Origin: Chitinophagales bacterium
Lineage (GTDB): Bacteria; Bacteroidota; Bacteroidia; Chitinophagales; Chitinophagaceae
Reading direction: 5' to 3'
DNA: 64,000 nt
Assembly: GCA_015654695.1 (NCBI GenBank)
Contig: JAATGJ010000068.1
Coordinates: forward strand, 29,730-93,729
The position numbers and the translations under genes are program-made. This document shows, in pieces, positions 26,973 to 34,645 of the stretch. The notes under the pieces are model-generated. The model did no database searches, was not told where the DNA came from, and saw nothing but the letters and a program-made list of their open reading frames with translations. Each line of letters begins with the position of its first letter. Within the stretch, counting starts at the first letter, position 1.

Positions 26973-26998
26973 TTATGATTTTAAAAACAATTCATTAC

Positions 26999-27021
26999 CT
27001 GCAAACCGACTAAGTTTGCAG
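26999..27021 (+). promoter_or_regulatory. Inverted repeat overlapping the promoter of the Ig-like lipoprotein gene
   Basis: CTGCAAAC, a 7-nt spacer, GTTTGCAG: a perfect 8 bp inverted repeat. It overlaps TAAGTTTG (27011-27018), an exact TAnnTTTG -7 element lying 11 bp upstream of the ATG at 27029. The layout suits an operator, although a coincidental hairpin after the helicase gene is also possible because no T-tract follows. Confidence 0.42.
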
Positions 27022-27028
27022 CCTGTAT

Positions 27029-28429
27029 ATGAATGTCAAAAGCCTTATTTCATTTATTGCTCTTTTTATTATACTGGCCATCAATGTCGTCAGCGGGCCG
27101 GGCTGCGCCAATATTGTTCCGCCTGGCGGGGGATTCAGGGATTCACTTCCTCCTTTATTGACCAAAGCAAGTCCGCGGGACTCCACTAAAAATTTTGAAG
27201 GCAATAAGATCAACCTTTCTTTTGATGAGTTTGTACAGGTGGACAATTTTGAGCAGAACGTACTGGTATCTCCTGTGCCTAGAAGAACCCCAAGTGCTAC
27301 CTATAAACTGAACACCATATCCATACGGTTAAGGGATTCATTGGAAGCCAACACCACCTATACTATCAATTTTGGTGATGCTATCAAAGACGTTAACGAA
27401 GGCAACGTGATGAAAAACTTTTCTTATGTCTTCGCTACCGGCCCCACTATTGATTCACTTTCATTCAGCGGTAATGTGATACTGGCCGAATCCGGTAAAG
27501 TTGACTCGACACTGATCGTGATACTTCATACGAAACGGGAAGATTCTGTAGTGATCAAAGAACGTCCCCGCTACATGACGAAACTGGATGGCAAAGGATA
27601 TTTTATTTTTCGCAACCTTCCTGCAGGCACTTTTTATGTTTATGCGCTAAAGGATGAAGCAAGGGCATTGCGCTACCAGAATAATAAACAGCTATTCGCC
27701 TTTGCCGATTCGGCGGTGGTGGTAAAGGAAAACACACCTGGTAAAACATTGTATGCCTATGAAGGAGTAAAGGCAGAACAAACAACACCAGGCACCGGTT
27801 CACAAAACGCTGCTGACAAACGATTAAAATACCAGACGACCATCAGCAATAACCGGCACGACCTGCTGAAAAAATTCAGCTTCCTGTTTGACCGGCCATT
27901 GCGAAGATTCGATTCGTCAAAACTGCGTATTGCAACTGATACCCTTTATACTCCAGTTACAGAATATACCTGGTCAACTGACAGCACTAAGAAAAAACTA
28001 ACCCTGAATTATTCCTGGCAGGAAAACACCCTGTATCACCTGATCCTTGAAAAAGATTTTGCTACCGATACGCTTGGGCACCAGTTATTAAAAGCTGATA
28101 CGATCAGTTTTACCACTATGGAAAATAAGGAATATGGTAAGCTCTCTCTTCGTTTCCGCAACCTTGATCTTTCAAAAAATCCTGTATTGCAATTCGTCCA
28201 ATCTGATGAAGTAGTCAGTTCTTTCCCATTAACGTCAGTTGCGTTTTCCCAGGCCCTTTTCTTACCGGGTGAATATGAACTCCGCATCCTGAATGATATT
28301 AATCAAAATGGCGTATGGGACCCCGGAGAGTTCTTCGGCAAGCACAGGCAACCAGAGACCGTCAAACCCGTTCAGCGCCGTATCACGGTAAAAGAGAACT
28401 GGGATAATGAGATCGAAATAGTTCTATAA
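27029..28429 (+). CDS. Ig-like-domain lipoprotein (SbsA_Ig/Big_5)
   Basis: A 466-residue exported protein. A signal sequence ends in the lipobox SGPGC with the lipidated cysteine at about residue 26. Next is an SbsA-like Ig domain (~residues 36-135): PPGGGFRDSLPPLLTKASPRDS, INLSFDEFVQVDN, YTINFGDAIKDVNEGN, a sequence conserved in Bacteroidota surface proteins. A carboxypeptidase-regulatory-like segment follows (GYFIFRNLPAGTFYVYALKDE), and the C-terminus ends in LRILNDINQNGVWDPGEFFGK. It is likely outer-membrane anchored and structural. It lies between the helicase and recR. No specific function is known; it is a common Bacteroidota family found near housekeeping genes. Confidence 0.8.
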   Translation: MNVKSLISFIALFIILAINVVSGPGCANIVPPGGGFRDSLPPLLTKASPRDSTKNFEGNKINLSFDEFVQVDNFEQNVLVSPVPRRTPSATYKLNTISIRLRDSLEANTTYTINFGDAIKDVNEGNVMKNFSYVFATGPTIDSLSFSGNVILAESGKVDSTLIVILHTKREDSVVIKERPRYMTKLDGKGYFIFRNLPAGTFYVYALKDEARALRYQNNKQLFAFADSAVVVKENTPGKTLYAYEGVKAEQTTPGTGSQNAADKRLKYQTTISNNRHDLLKKFSFLFDRPLRRFDSSKLRIATDTLYTPVTEYTWSTDSTKKKLTLNYSWQENTLYHLILEKDFATDTLGHQLLKADTISFTTMENKEYGKLSLRFRNLDLSKNPVLQFVQSDEVVSSFPLTSVAFSQALFLPGEYELRILNDINQNGVWDPGEFFGKHRQPETVKPVQRRITVKENWDNEIEIVL

Positions 28430-28499
28430 AGGCACAAGGAGCAAGTTCTCATGGCACAAGCAATAACGCAATAAACCCGGCACTTCTGTCTTGTGCCTT
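28429..28499. repeat. Inverted word repeat (AAGGCACAAG / CTTGTGCCTT) between lipoprotein gene and recR
   Basis: AAGGCACAAG and its exact reverse complement CTTGTGCCTT flank a ~50 bp spacer that fills the intergenic gap, with a third copy of GGCACAAG inside it. The right arm lies about 25 bp before the recR start and includes a possible -33 TTG. It belongs to the class of short intergenic word repeats seen in this genome. Confidence 0.5.
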
Positions 28500-28524
28500 G
28501 TACCTTCTTTCTTACCTTCGTTTC

Positions 28525-29163
28525 ATGCAATTTTCTTCTTCTCTTCTCGAAAATGCTGTCAGCGAGTTTGCCAAATTACCGGGTATAGGTAAAAAAACGG
28601 CCTTGCGGCTGGTATTGCATTTACTCAAACAGGATACAGGCGATGTCAGCAACTTCAGCGAAGTGATAGCCCGTATGCGCAGTGAAATAAAATTCTGCCA
28701 GCGTTGTTACAATGTAGCCGATGCTGATATATGTTCTATCTGCGCCAACAGTATGCGCAAGCAGGAGATCATTTGTGTAGTAGAAAGTATCCGCGATGTA
28801 ATTGCTATCGAAAGCACCCAGCAATTTAATGGCACTTACCATGTATTAGGCGGCGTTATTTCACCATTGGATGGCATTGGCCCTGACCAGTTGAATATTG
28901 AATCCTTGGTCAATCGCATTCAAAAAGAAACAACAGCAGAACTCATATTTGCCCTTAACCCTACCATCCAGGGCGATACTACTATATATTATATACAAAA
29001 AAAGCTATCCCCGGGCTCCGGTGGACAGTTGCCCCAGCTCCGTATCACTACTATTGCCCGCGGTATTGCTTTTGGCGGCGAACTGGAATATGCCGATGAA
29101 ATGACCCTTGCCCGGAGCCTGCAGAACCGACTCCCGGTCGAAAGCTATGTAGCCAGCAAGTAG
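28525..29163 (+). CDS. recR: Recombination mediator RecR
   Basis: A 212-residue DNA repair protein that with RecF/RecO loads RecA onto gapped DNA. Start chosen at MQFSSSLLENAVSEFAKLPGIG, matching the family; an earlier ATG would add nine residues not found in RecR. The N-terminal helix-hairpin-helix (LPGIGKKTALRLVLHLL), the C4 zinc finger (CQRCYNVADADICSIC) and the Toprim domain (IICVVESIRDVIAIES, then YHVLGGVISPLDGIGPDQL) are complete. The C-terminus shows RGIAFGGELEYADEMTLARSL. It is followed by a promoter and the metH leader. Confidence 0.95.
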   Translation: MQFSSSLLENAVSEFAKLPGIGKKTALRLVLHLLKQDTGDVSNFSEVIARMRSEIKFCQRCYNVADADICSICANSMRKQEIICVVESIRDVIAIESTQQFNGTYHVLGGVISPLDGIGPDQLNIESLVNRIQKETTAELIFALNPTIQGDTTIYYIQKKLSPGSGGQLPQLRITTIARGIAFGGELEYADEMTLARSLQNRLPVESYVASK

Positions 29164-29174
29164 CCCTTTAACTT

Positions 29175-29204
29175 TTGATATTATTAATACTTATTGTAGC
29201 TTTG
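29175..29204 (+). promoter_or_regulatory. Promoter of metH (TTG-N19-TAGCTTTG)
   Basis: TTG at 29175-29177 and TAGCTTTG at 29197-29204, 19 bp apart, match the Bacteroidota consensus exactly. Transcription would begin near 29211, giving a leader of about 225 nt before the metH start. Confidence 0.62.
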
Positions 29205-29346
29205 CCGCCACAGGCGGATTTGTTTATTGTTCGGCCTGAAAAAACTGAACTAATAAACGTCAACGAAACTCCACTTTAGGTTTCCTAACGTTTATATAGT
29301 TCGATTGTTATACTGATGTAACCTATCCGGATAATTACCAGGATAG
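29205..29346 (+). promoter_or_regulatory. Structured 5' leader of the metH transcript (possible riboswitch or attenuator)
   Basis: Three hairpins stand in a row. The first is CCGCC-ACA-GGCGG (29205-29217). The second is a long stem, GAACTAATAAACGT (29247-29260) pairing with ACGTTTATATAGTTC (29288-29302), with one bulged A and an inner GAAAC/GTTTC stem. The third is CTATCC (29323-29328) pairing with GGATAG (29341-29346). The sequence lacks the conserved cores of the SAM-I (S-box) and cobalamin riboswitches that I can recall. No T-tract follows, so none is a clear terminator. A metabolite-sensing or antisense-regulated leader is an inference from the amount of structure before a methionine synthase gene. 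Confidence 0.5.
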
Positions 29347-29437
29347 CACAGATCAACTGTTGTTGCGTCCGCTGGAACATTATTCATCTTTCTTGCGTTG
29401 CGTTTTTATGCCTTCGCAGGAAATAAAAAGAAAGAGT

Positions 29438-30436
29438 ATGGATATCAGGCAAGAACTGGAAAAAAGGATACTTATCATTGATGGAGCCATGGGTACCATG
29501 ATACAGCAATATAAACTGGCTGAAGCAGATTACCGGGGCGAACGTTTTAAAGACTGGCCCAGTGATGTAAAAGGCAATAATGACCTGCTGAACATTACCC
29601 AGCCGCATATCATTACCGAGATTCATAAAAAGTACCTGGATGCAGGAGCTGATATTATTGAAACCAATACATTCAGCAGCACGGTGATCGCCATGGCTGA
29701 TTACGGGATGCAGTCGCTGGCTTATGAATTAAATGTAGCTGCCGCTAAGTGTGCCAGGGAAGCCATTAAGCAATCAGGTAAAGTGGCATGGGTGGCTGGT
29801 GCCATCGGACCATTAAATAAAACCCTGTCACTATCTCCTGATGTAAATAACCCGGGTTTCCGTGCTGTTACATTTGATGAAGTAGTTGCCGCTTATTACG
29901 AACAGGTAAAAGGTTTAGTAGATGGTGGTGTTGATATTTTATTAATAGAAACGATATTTGATACACTAAATGCGAAGGCAGCGATATTTGCTATCAAGAA
30001 ATACTTCCGTGATACCCAAAAAGAGTCTTTGCCCATCATGATCAGCGGCACCATCACTGATGCATCCGGAAGAACATTAAGCGGTCAAACACTGGAAGCA
30101 TTTTATACATCCATCATGCATGCACGGCCTTTAAGCGTAGGATTGAACTGCGCATTAGGCGCAAAAGAAATGCGTCCCCACATTGAAGAACTGTCCCAAA
30201 TAGCCAGTTGCTATGTATCAGCTTATCCTAATGCCGGTTTGCCCAATGCCATGGGCGAATATGATGAAAACCCGGAAGACACTGGTCATTACCTGGAAGA
30301 ATGGGCTAAAGAGGGGTTTGTCAATATCGTTGGTGGATGCTGCGGCACTACGCCGGACCATATTAAACATATAGCAGACCATGTAAAAAATATTAAACCA
30401 AGACAATTACCCATAGTAGAAAAAGAACTCGTATGA
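29438..30436 (+). CDS. metH: Methionine synthase, homocysteine-binding domain (first half of split MetH)
   Basis: A 332-residue protein that binds and activates homocysteine through zinc. Start chosen at [24 protein letters not shown], which aligns with the usual beginning; an earlier ATG adds unrelated residues. Zinc ligands are present: one cysteine in [11 protein letters not shown] and the CC pair in [15 protein letters not shown]. It ends where the pterin domain would begin in E. coli MetH; the other domains are in a separate downstream gene. Such splitting is known in several Bacteroidota. Its stop codon overlaps the start of a tiny ORF. Confidence 0.92.
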   Translation: MDIRQELEKRILIIDGAMGTMIQQYKLAEADYRGERFKDWPSDVKGNNDLLNITQPHIITEIHKKYLDAGADIIETNTFSSTVIAMADYGMQSLAYELNVAAAKCAREAIKQSGKVAWVAGAIGPLNKTLSLSPDVNNPGFRAVTFDEVVAAYYEQVKGLVDGGVDILLIETIFDTLNAKAAIFAIKKYFRDTQKESLPIMISGTITDASGRTLSGQTLEAFYTSIMHARPLSVGLNCALGAKEMRPHIEELSQIASCYVSAYPNAGLPNAMGEYDENPEDTGHYLEEWAKEGFVNIVGGCCGTTPDHIKHIADHVKNIKPRQLPIVEKELV

Positions 30437-30528
30437 CAACTGCCCAGATTTTACTGATCATCTCTATAGCTATACTTGTTGTAAACAACTTTTCATTTAT
30501 TAAAAGGTTGTTTGTAAAAAAGAACTGA
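30433..30528 (+). CDS. Small single-pass membrane protein between the metH halves
   Basis: A 31-codon ORF starts in an ATGA overlap with the end of the first metH gene and stops 3 bp before the ATG of the second. The product is one hydrophobic helix ([16 protein letters not shown]) followed by a basic tail (KRLFVKKN), consistent with an inner-membrane peptide with the tail in the cytoplasm. Position and tight coupling argue that it is translated. Function is unknown; it might tether or coordinate the two methionine synthase parts, or only serve to couple translation. Confidence 0.5.
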   Translation: MTTAQILLIISIAILVVNNFSFIKRLFVKKN

Positions 30529-30531
30529 TAC

Positions 30532-33267
30532 ATGCAGGACACCACTATTATTAAACCTTACTTACGCCTTTCGGGATTAGAACCCCTTATTGTCAGACCG
30601 GAGACCAATTTTATTAATGTAGGTGAACGCACCAACGTGACAGGTTCGAAGAAATTCGCCCGTCTTATTAAAGAAAATAAATACGAAGAAGCTTTAAGCG
30701 TAGCCCGCCAGCAGGTGGAAAACGGTGCACAGGTATTAGATGTAAACATGGATGATGCTTTACTGGAAGGTGTGCAGGCAATGACCACTTTCTTAAATCT
30801 TGTGCAAAGTGAGCCGGATATAGCGAAGATCCCGATCATGATAGACAGTTCCAAGTTCGAGATCATTGAAGCGGGATTGAAATGTGTACAGGGCAAGTGC
30901 ATTGTGAATTCCATCTCTATGAAGGAAGGAGAAGCGAAGTTTATTGAACAGGCGTTTACCTGCCAGAGCTATGGCGCATCAGTTATCGTGATGGCATTTG
31001 ATGAAAAAGGCCAGGCAGATACAAAACAACGTAAAGTAGAGATTTGTCACCGTGCTTATAAGATACTGACCGAACAAGTTGGCTACGATCCGCAGGATAT
31101 TATTTTCGATCCCAACATATTTGCTATCGCCACGGGATTGGAAGAACACAATAATTACGGTGTGGATTTTATTGAAGCAACGAAAGAAATAAAACAACTG
31201 ATGCCGCTGACCAAAGTGAGCGGGGGTGTCAGCAATCTCTCTTTTGGTTTTCGTGGTAATGATCATGTGCGGGAAGCCATGAACAGCGTATTCCTTTATT
31301 ATGCCATTAAAGCAGGCATGGACATGGGCATTGTCAATGCCGGGCAACTGGTAGTGTATGATGAAATTGAGCCGGTATTAAAAAAATTATGCGAAGATGT
31401 AATTCTCAACCGGAATAATGACAACAATGAAGCCACGGAGAAATTGATCATCTTTGCCGAAACAGTAAAAGCGAAAGGCAAAGAAAACGTAAAAGACGAA
31501 GCATGGAGAGATTCATCAGTTGAAGAACGTTTGAAACATTCCCTGGTAAACGGCATCACCGATTATATTGATACTGATACAGAAGAAGCCAGGCAAAAAT
31601 ATCCCAAACCACTGGATGTTATTGAAGGGCCTTTGATGGCCGGCATGGATGTAGTAGGCGATCTGTTCGGTTCAGGAAAAATGTTTTTACCGCAGGTGGT
31701 AAAATCAGCACGGGTAATGAAAAAATCTGTTGCTATTCTTACTCCCTATATAGAAGCTGAAAAAGAATTAAGAAAGCAGGCCCATTTAGCCGCAGGCACT
31801 GTAAATAAAGAAGCTGCCGGTGCGGCTAAAATTTTATTAGCCACCGTAAAAGGTGATGTACATGATATTGGTAAAAATATTGTAGGCGTGGTATTAGGTT
31901 GTAATGGATACGATATTGTTGATCTTGGTGTAATGGTGCCTACAGATAAAATACTGGACACGGCAGAAAAAGAAAAAGCCGATATTATAGGATTGAGTGG
32001 TTTAATCACACCATCATTAGATGAAATGGTACATGTTGCCCACGAAATGAAACGACGGGGAATGAAACAACCGCTGCTGATCGGCGGAGCCACTACGTCA
32101 AGAATGCACACGGCGGTAAAGATCGCGCCGCAATATGATAATGGAGTAGTGCATGTACTGGATGCTTCACGAAGTGTGACCGTTGCCGGTTCATTACTGA
32201 ATGCGGAACAAAAACCGGAACTGCTAAACTCCATCAAAACAGAATATATTAAACTGGCTGAAGATTTTGCCAATAAAAAAACAACCAAGCAATATTTATC
32301 CCTCGCAGAAGCGCAGAACAATAAACTAAAGATTGACTGGAGTAATTATATCCCTCCCGTTCCAGGTTTTACCGGAACAAAAGCATTCAACAATCACAGC
32401 CTCGAAGAAATAAGAGAGTACATTGACTGGCAACCTTTCTTTATTGCCTGGGAAATGCATGGTAAATTTCCACAGATATTAACTGACGGCGTTGTTGGTA
32501 CTGAAGCTACCAAATTGTATAATGATGCAAATGCTTTATTAGATAAACTTGTTGCTGAAAAATGGCTGACAGCCCAGGGAGTGATTGGATTCTGGGAAGC
32601 TTCTGCTACGGCTGCTGATACTATTGAGGTCAGAGGTCTGAAGTCTGAAGTCAGATTAGAGTCGTTACGTCAGCAAATTAAAAAAGCTCCGGGGCAACCA
32701 AATTTATCTTTAACCGATTTTATTAAACCTGTTCCGACTCCCGGCTCCCGGCTCCTAACTCTCGACTATATTGGTGCTTTTTCCGTAACTATCCATGGTA
32801 TTGAAGACCATATTAAAAAATTTGAAGCCGCGCATGATGATTATAATAAGATCACGCTCCAGGCATTGGCTGACCGTTTTGCCGAAGCATTTGCTGAGTT
32901 ACTGCACAAAAAAGTAAGAACGGAATACTGGGGCTATATAAAAGATGAAAACCTGAGCAATGAAGACCTGATCAAAGAACAATATGTAGGCATTCGCCCG
33001 GCGCCGGGCTATCCTGCCTGTCCCGATCATACAGAGAAATATAAATTATTTGATCTGCTCGGCGGAAAAGAAAACACCGGCATCACGCTTACTGAATCCC
33101 TGGCGATGTACCCGGCATCATCCGTTTGTGGTTGGTATTTCAGTCATCCGCAAAGCCAGTACTTTGGTGTAGGGAAAATTCAGCAGGACCAGTTAGAGGA
33201 TTATACTAAAAGAAAAGGGATGAATAAGGAAGAAATGACACGATGGTTAAGGCCGGTATTAGAGTAA
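30532..33267 (+). CDS. metH: Methionine synthase, pterin, cobalamin and activation domains (second half of split MetH)
   Basis: A 911-residue cytoplasmic enzyme that transfers a methyl group from methyltetrahydrofolate to homocysteine through cobalamin. The pterin-binding domain (~15-300) opens with [19 protein letters not shown]. The cobalamin domain has the DxHxxG ligand loop in [18 protein letters not shown] (~450). The reactivation domain (~580-911) ends with [18 protein letters not shown] and [21 protein letters not shown]. Residues ~699-745 contain two stretches made by DNA word repeats (see the repeat entry) in loops that vary in the family. The start follows a 3 bp gap after the small membrane ORF. 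Confidence 0.93.
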   Translation: MQDTTIIKPYLRLSGLEPLIVRPETNFINVGERTNVTGSKKFARLIKENKYEEALSVARQQVENGAQVLDVNMDDALLEGVQAMTTFLNLVQSEPDIAKIPIMIDSSKFEIIEAGLKCVQGKCIVNSISMKEGEAKFIEQAFTCQSYGASVIVMAFDEKGQADTKQRKVEICHRAYKILTEQVGYDPQDIIFDPNIFAIATGLEEHNNYGVDFIEATKEIKQLMPLTKVSGGVSNLSFGFRGNDHVREAMNSVFLYYAIKAGMDMGIVNAGQLVVYDEIEPVLKKLCEDVILNRNNDNNEATEKLIIFAETVKAKGKENVKDEAWRDSSVEERLKHSLVNGITDYIDTDTEEARQKYPKPLDVIEGPLMAGMDVVGDLFGSGKMFLPQVVKSARVMKKSVAILTPYIEAEKELRKQAHLAAGTVNKEAAGAAKILLATVKGDVHDIGKNIVGVVLGCNGYDIVDLGVMVPTDKILDTAEKEKADIIGLSGLITPSLDEMVHVAHEMKRRGMKQPLLIGGATTSRMHTAVKIAPQYDNGVVHVLDASRSVTVAGSLLNAEQKPELLNSIKTEYIKLAEDFANKKTTKQYLSLAEAQNNKLKIDWSNYIPPVPGFTGTKAFNNHSLEEIREYIDWQPFFIAWEMHGKFPQILTDGVVGTEATKLYNDANALLDKLVAEKWLTAQGVIGFWEASATAADTIEVRGLKSEVRLESLRQQIKKAPGQPNLSLTDFIKPVPTPGSRLLTLDYIGAFSVTIHGIEDHIKKFEAAHDDYNKITLQALADRFAEAFAELLHKKVRTEYWGYIKDENLSNEDLIKEQYVGIRPAPGYPACPDHTEKYKLFDLLGGKENTGITLTESLAMYPASSVCGWYFSHPQSQYFGVGKIQQDQLEDYTKRKGMNKEEMTRWLRPVLE
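32629..32761 (+). repeat. Word repeats inside metH coding sequence (GTCTGAAGTC and CCCGGCTCC types)
   Basis: Two tandem words lie in frame: GGTCTGAAGTCTGAAGTC at about 32633-32653 and CTCCCGGCTCCCGGCTCC at about 32738-32756. Both word types are familiar as intergenic repeats in Bacteroidota. They encode [11 protein letters not shown] and TPGSRLL in loops of the activation domain. Confidence 0.55.
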
Positions 33268-33270
33268 ACT

Positions 33271-33750
33271 CTATCTCACTTTTATTACCTGCGTTTTTGT
33301 CCATGAATCATGCCATGGCTTGTCACCAAAACCACTTAAAACTTCAAATGGCACCAATCGTGAAAGTGATCTTAGCAGGGCGTCTTTAAAAGTAAGTTCT
33401 TCGCCATTATCCCGAATAGCCCTAGTACCTGTTAAGAGCTTACCTAATGTATAACCCCTGAATGCTTTTTCGCAAATGGTATAATAGATCAGGTAATTGA
33501 ATATCCCGATGGCATAGCCCAGCAAAATAAGATCCCACGGATTCTTTTCAGAAACAATCTGCATGGCGTAAACCGGGAAAAAATTGTTGATCATATACCC
33601 GACCGCAGTACCTGTTAAATAACTAAGACCAAAACGCATTAGCAGGTTATCAATAAGCCAGTTTAAGAAACGCTGACCATTAGTAGCAGGTGTGTGCTGA
33701 ATATAATCTTCAAAAAGGCTTTCCTGTTCAGGTATGATACCCTGGTTCAT
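33271..33750 (-). CDS. RDD-family membrane protein
   Basis: A 159-residue integral membrane protein with the RDD signature near the start (NGQRFLNWLIDNLLMRFGLSYL, the R and D residues of the family) and a second conserved segment KAFRGYTLGKLLTGTRAIRDNGEELTFKDALLRSL. Three membrane helices (~38-58, ~78-100 and the RDD helix). Start chosen at the second ATG, because TATATTTG on the minus strand (33769-33776) overlaps the earlier one. RDD proteins may act in ion homeostasis or transport; role here is unknown. Convergent with metH, 3 bp apart. Confidence 0.8.
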   Translation of the reverse strand: MNQGIIPEQESLFEDYIQHTPATNGQRFLNWLIDNLLMRFGLSYLTGTAVGYMINNFFPVYAMQIVSEKNPWDLILLGYAIGIFNYLIYYTICEKAFRGYTLGKLLTGTRAIRDNGEELTFKDALLRSLSRLVPFEVLSGFGDKPWHDSWTKTQVIKVR

Positions 33751-33768
33751 AGATAGGCTGTGTTTATG

Positions 33769-33776
33769 CAAATATA
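33769..33776 (-). promoter_or_regulatory. -7 promoter element (TATATTTG) of the RDD gene
   Basis: The minus strand reads TATATTTG, an exact TAnnTTTG, ending 19 bp before the chosen start codon. No -33 TTG at the standard distance was seen. Confidence 0.42.
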
Positions 33777-33780
33777 CCGT

Positions 33781-34389
33781 TCATATTAACCCGGAGGAAG
33801 TCAGTTCGTTCCTGAGTTGCCCGGGTGATTTAAAATGTATGCCCCTTATTCCTAAAGCTTCCGCTGCTTTTACATTTCGTAAACTATCATCAATAAATAA
33901 AGCTTCAGCCGGGTTTACATTATAACGGTCTAATAATCGCTGATAAAACTCCGGGAAAGGTTTTCTCGTTTTTTCCTCGCCACTCACTACCCTCCCATCA
34001 AACCAATGCAGGAAATTATACCGCACCAAAGCAATATCAAACAGCCCGGCCTGCCAGTTGGTCAAAGCATAAATTTTATACTTACCGCTTCCCTTTAACT
34101 CACGGAATATCTCAACTGTTCCAAGAATAGGGCCTTTCAGCATTTCTGTCCACCGGCCATAAAAATCGCGTATGGGTTGCTCCCAGTCGGGGTATTTTTC
34201 TATTAACTCAAGGGTAGCTTCTACAATAGATCTGCCTTCATCCTGTTGTTCATTCCAGTCAGCAGTGCAGATATTTTCAAAGAAATAATTTCGCTTTTCT
34301 TCTGAATCAAAATAATCACGATAGACGTGCATCGGGCTCCAGTCAACCAGTACATTCCCCAGGTCGAAAATAATAGTAGTAATAGCCAT
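33781..34389 (-). CDS. HAD-IA phosphatase, YihX-like
   Basis: A 202-residue cytoplasmic HAD hydrolase. Motif I is IIFDLGNVLVDWSP with nucleophile D9, matching the FDLGNV form of YihX-like glucose-1-phosphate phosphatases. Motif II is YALTNW (Thr/Asn), motif III includes KTRKPFPEFYQRLLDRY with lysine, and motif IV is ALFIDDSLRNVKAAEALG with the paired aspartates. The cap is of the small helical C1 type. Genomic context is GH97 - SemiSWEET - this gene, separated by 1 bp from the transporter, so a sugar-phosphate substrate such as glucose-1-phosphate is plausible but unproven. Confidence 0.85.
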   Translation of the reverse strand: MAITTIIFDLGNVLVDWSPMHVYRDYFDSEEKRNYFFENICTADWNEQQDEGRSIVEATLELIEKYPDWEQPIRDFYGRWTEMLKGPILGTVEIFRELKGSGKYKIYALTNWQAGLFDIALVRYNFLHWFDGRVVSGEEKTRKPFPEFYQRLLDRYNVNPAEALFIDDSLRNVKAAEALGIRGIHFKSPGQLRNELTSSGLI

Positions 34390-34390
34390 T

Positions 34391-34645
34391 CTATTTATAT
34401 CGCAGTTTTAAATAAATCATGGTGGAAGACATAGCAAGAACGATCGAATTCGTCAAAATGATGACCCAATTGTTCAGCAGCGCCCCATACCATATCCACA
34501 TTATTTCATTAATGGCAGCAATAACAAACATCAGCAACGAAATATCTTTTGCTGATTTTTCTTTCCATGTTTTTATGACCTGGGGTAAAAAGGTGAGTGC
34601 CGTTATTGCGCCGGCTGAATAACCAAGAATTTCCGTAAATCCCAT
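34391..34645 (-). CDS. SemiSWEET-type sugar transporter (PQ-loop)
   Basis: An 84-residue, three-helix protein. The PQ motif is in ITALTFLPQVIKTWKEKSAKDISLLMF (helix 1 and loop), the second helix is AAINEIMWIWYGALL with the conserved asparagine and tryptophan, and the third is WVIILTNSIVLAMSSTMIYLKLRY with another asparagine. SemiSWEETs work as dimers to move sugars such as glucose or sucrose along gradients. The ATG overlaps the GH97 stop codon (TAATG), and the HAD gene follows by 1 bp, so the three genes form a compact operon: an enzyme frees glucose, then this carrier moves it. Confidence 0.9.
   Translation of the reverse strand: MGFTEILGYSAGAITALTFLPQVIKTWKEKSAKDISLLMFVIAAINEIMWIWYGALLNNWVIILTNSIVLAMSSTMIYLKLRYK

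Noticed and set aside
29205..29217. CCGCC-ACA-GGCGG as the recR terminator
   Set aside because: Only 5 bp with a weak T-rich tail, and it lies directly after a good promoter, so it more likely belongs to the metH leader.
29205..29437. S-box (SAM-I) or cobalamin riboswitch in the metH leader
   Set aside because: Neither the conserved S-box core nor the B12-box is recognisable; the leader is reported only as structured RNA.
31746..32321. 191-codon minus-strand ORF inside metH
   Set aside because: Lies opposite the cobalamin domain; low-complexity Ser/Pro composition typical of a shadow frame.
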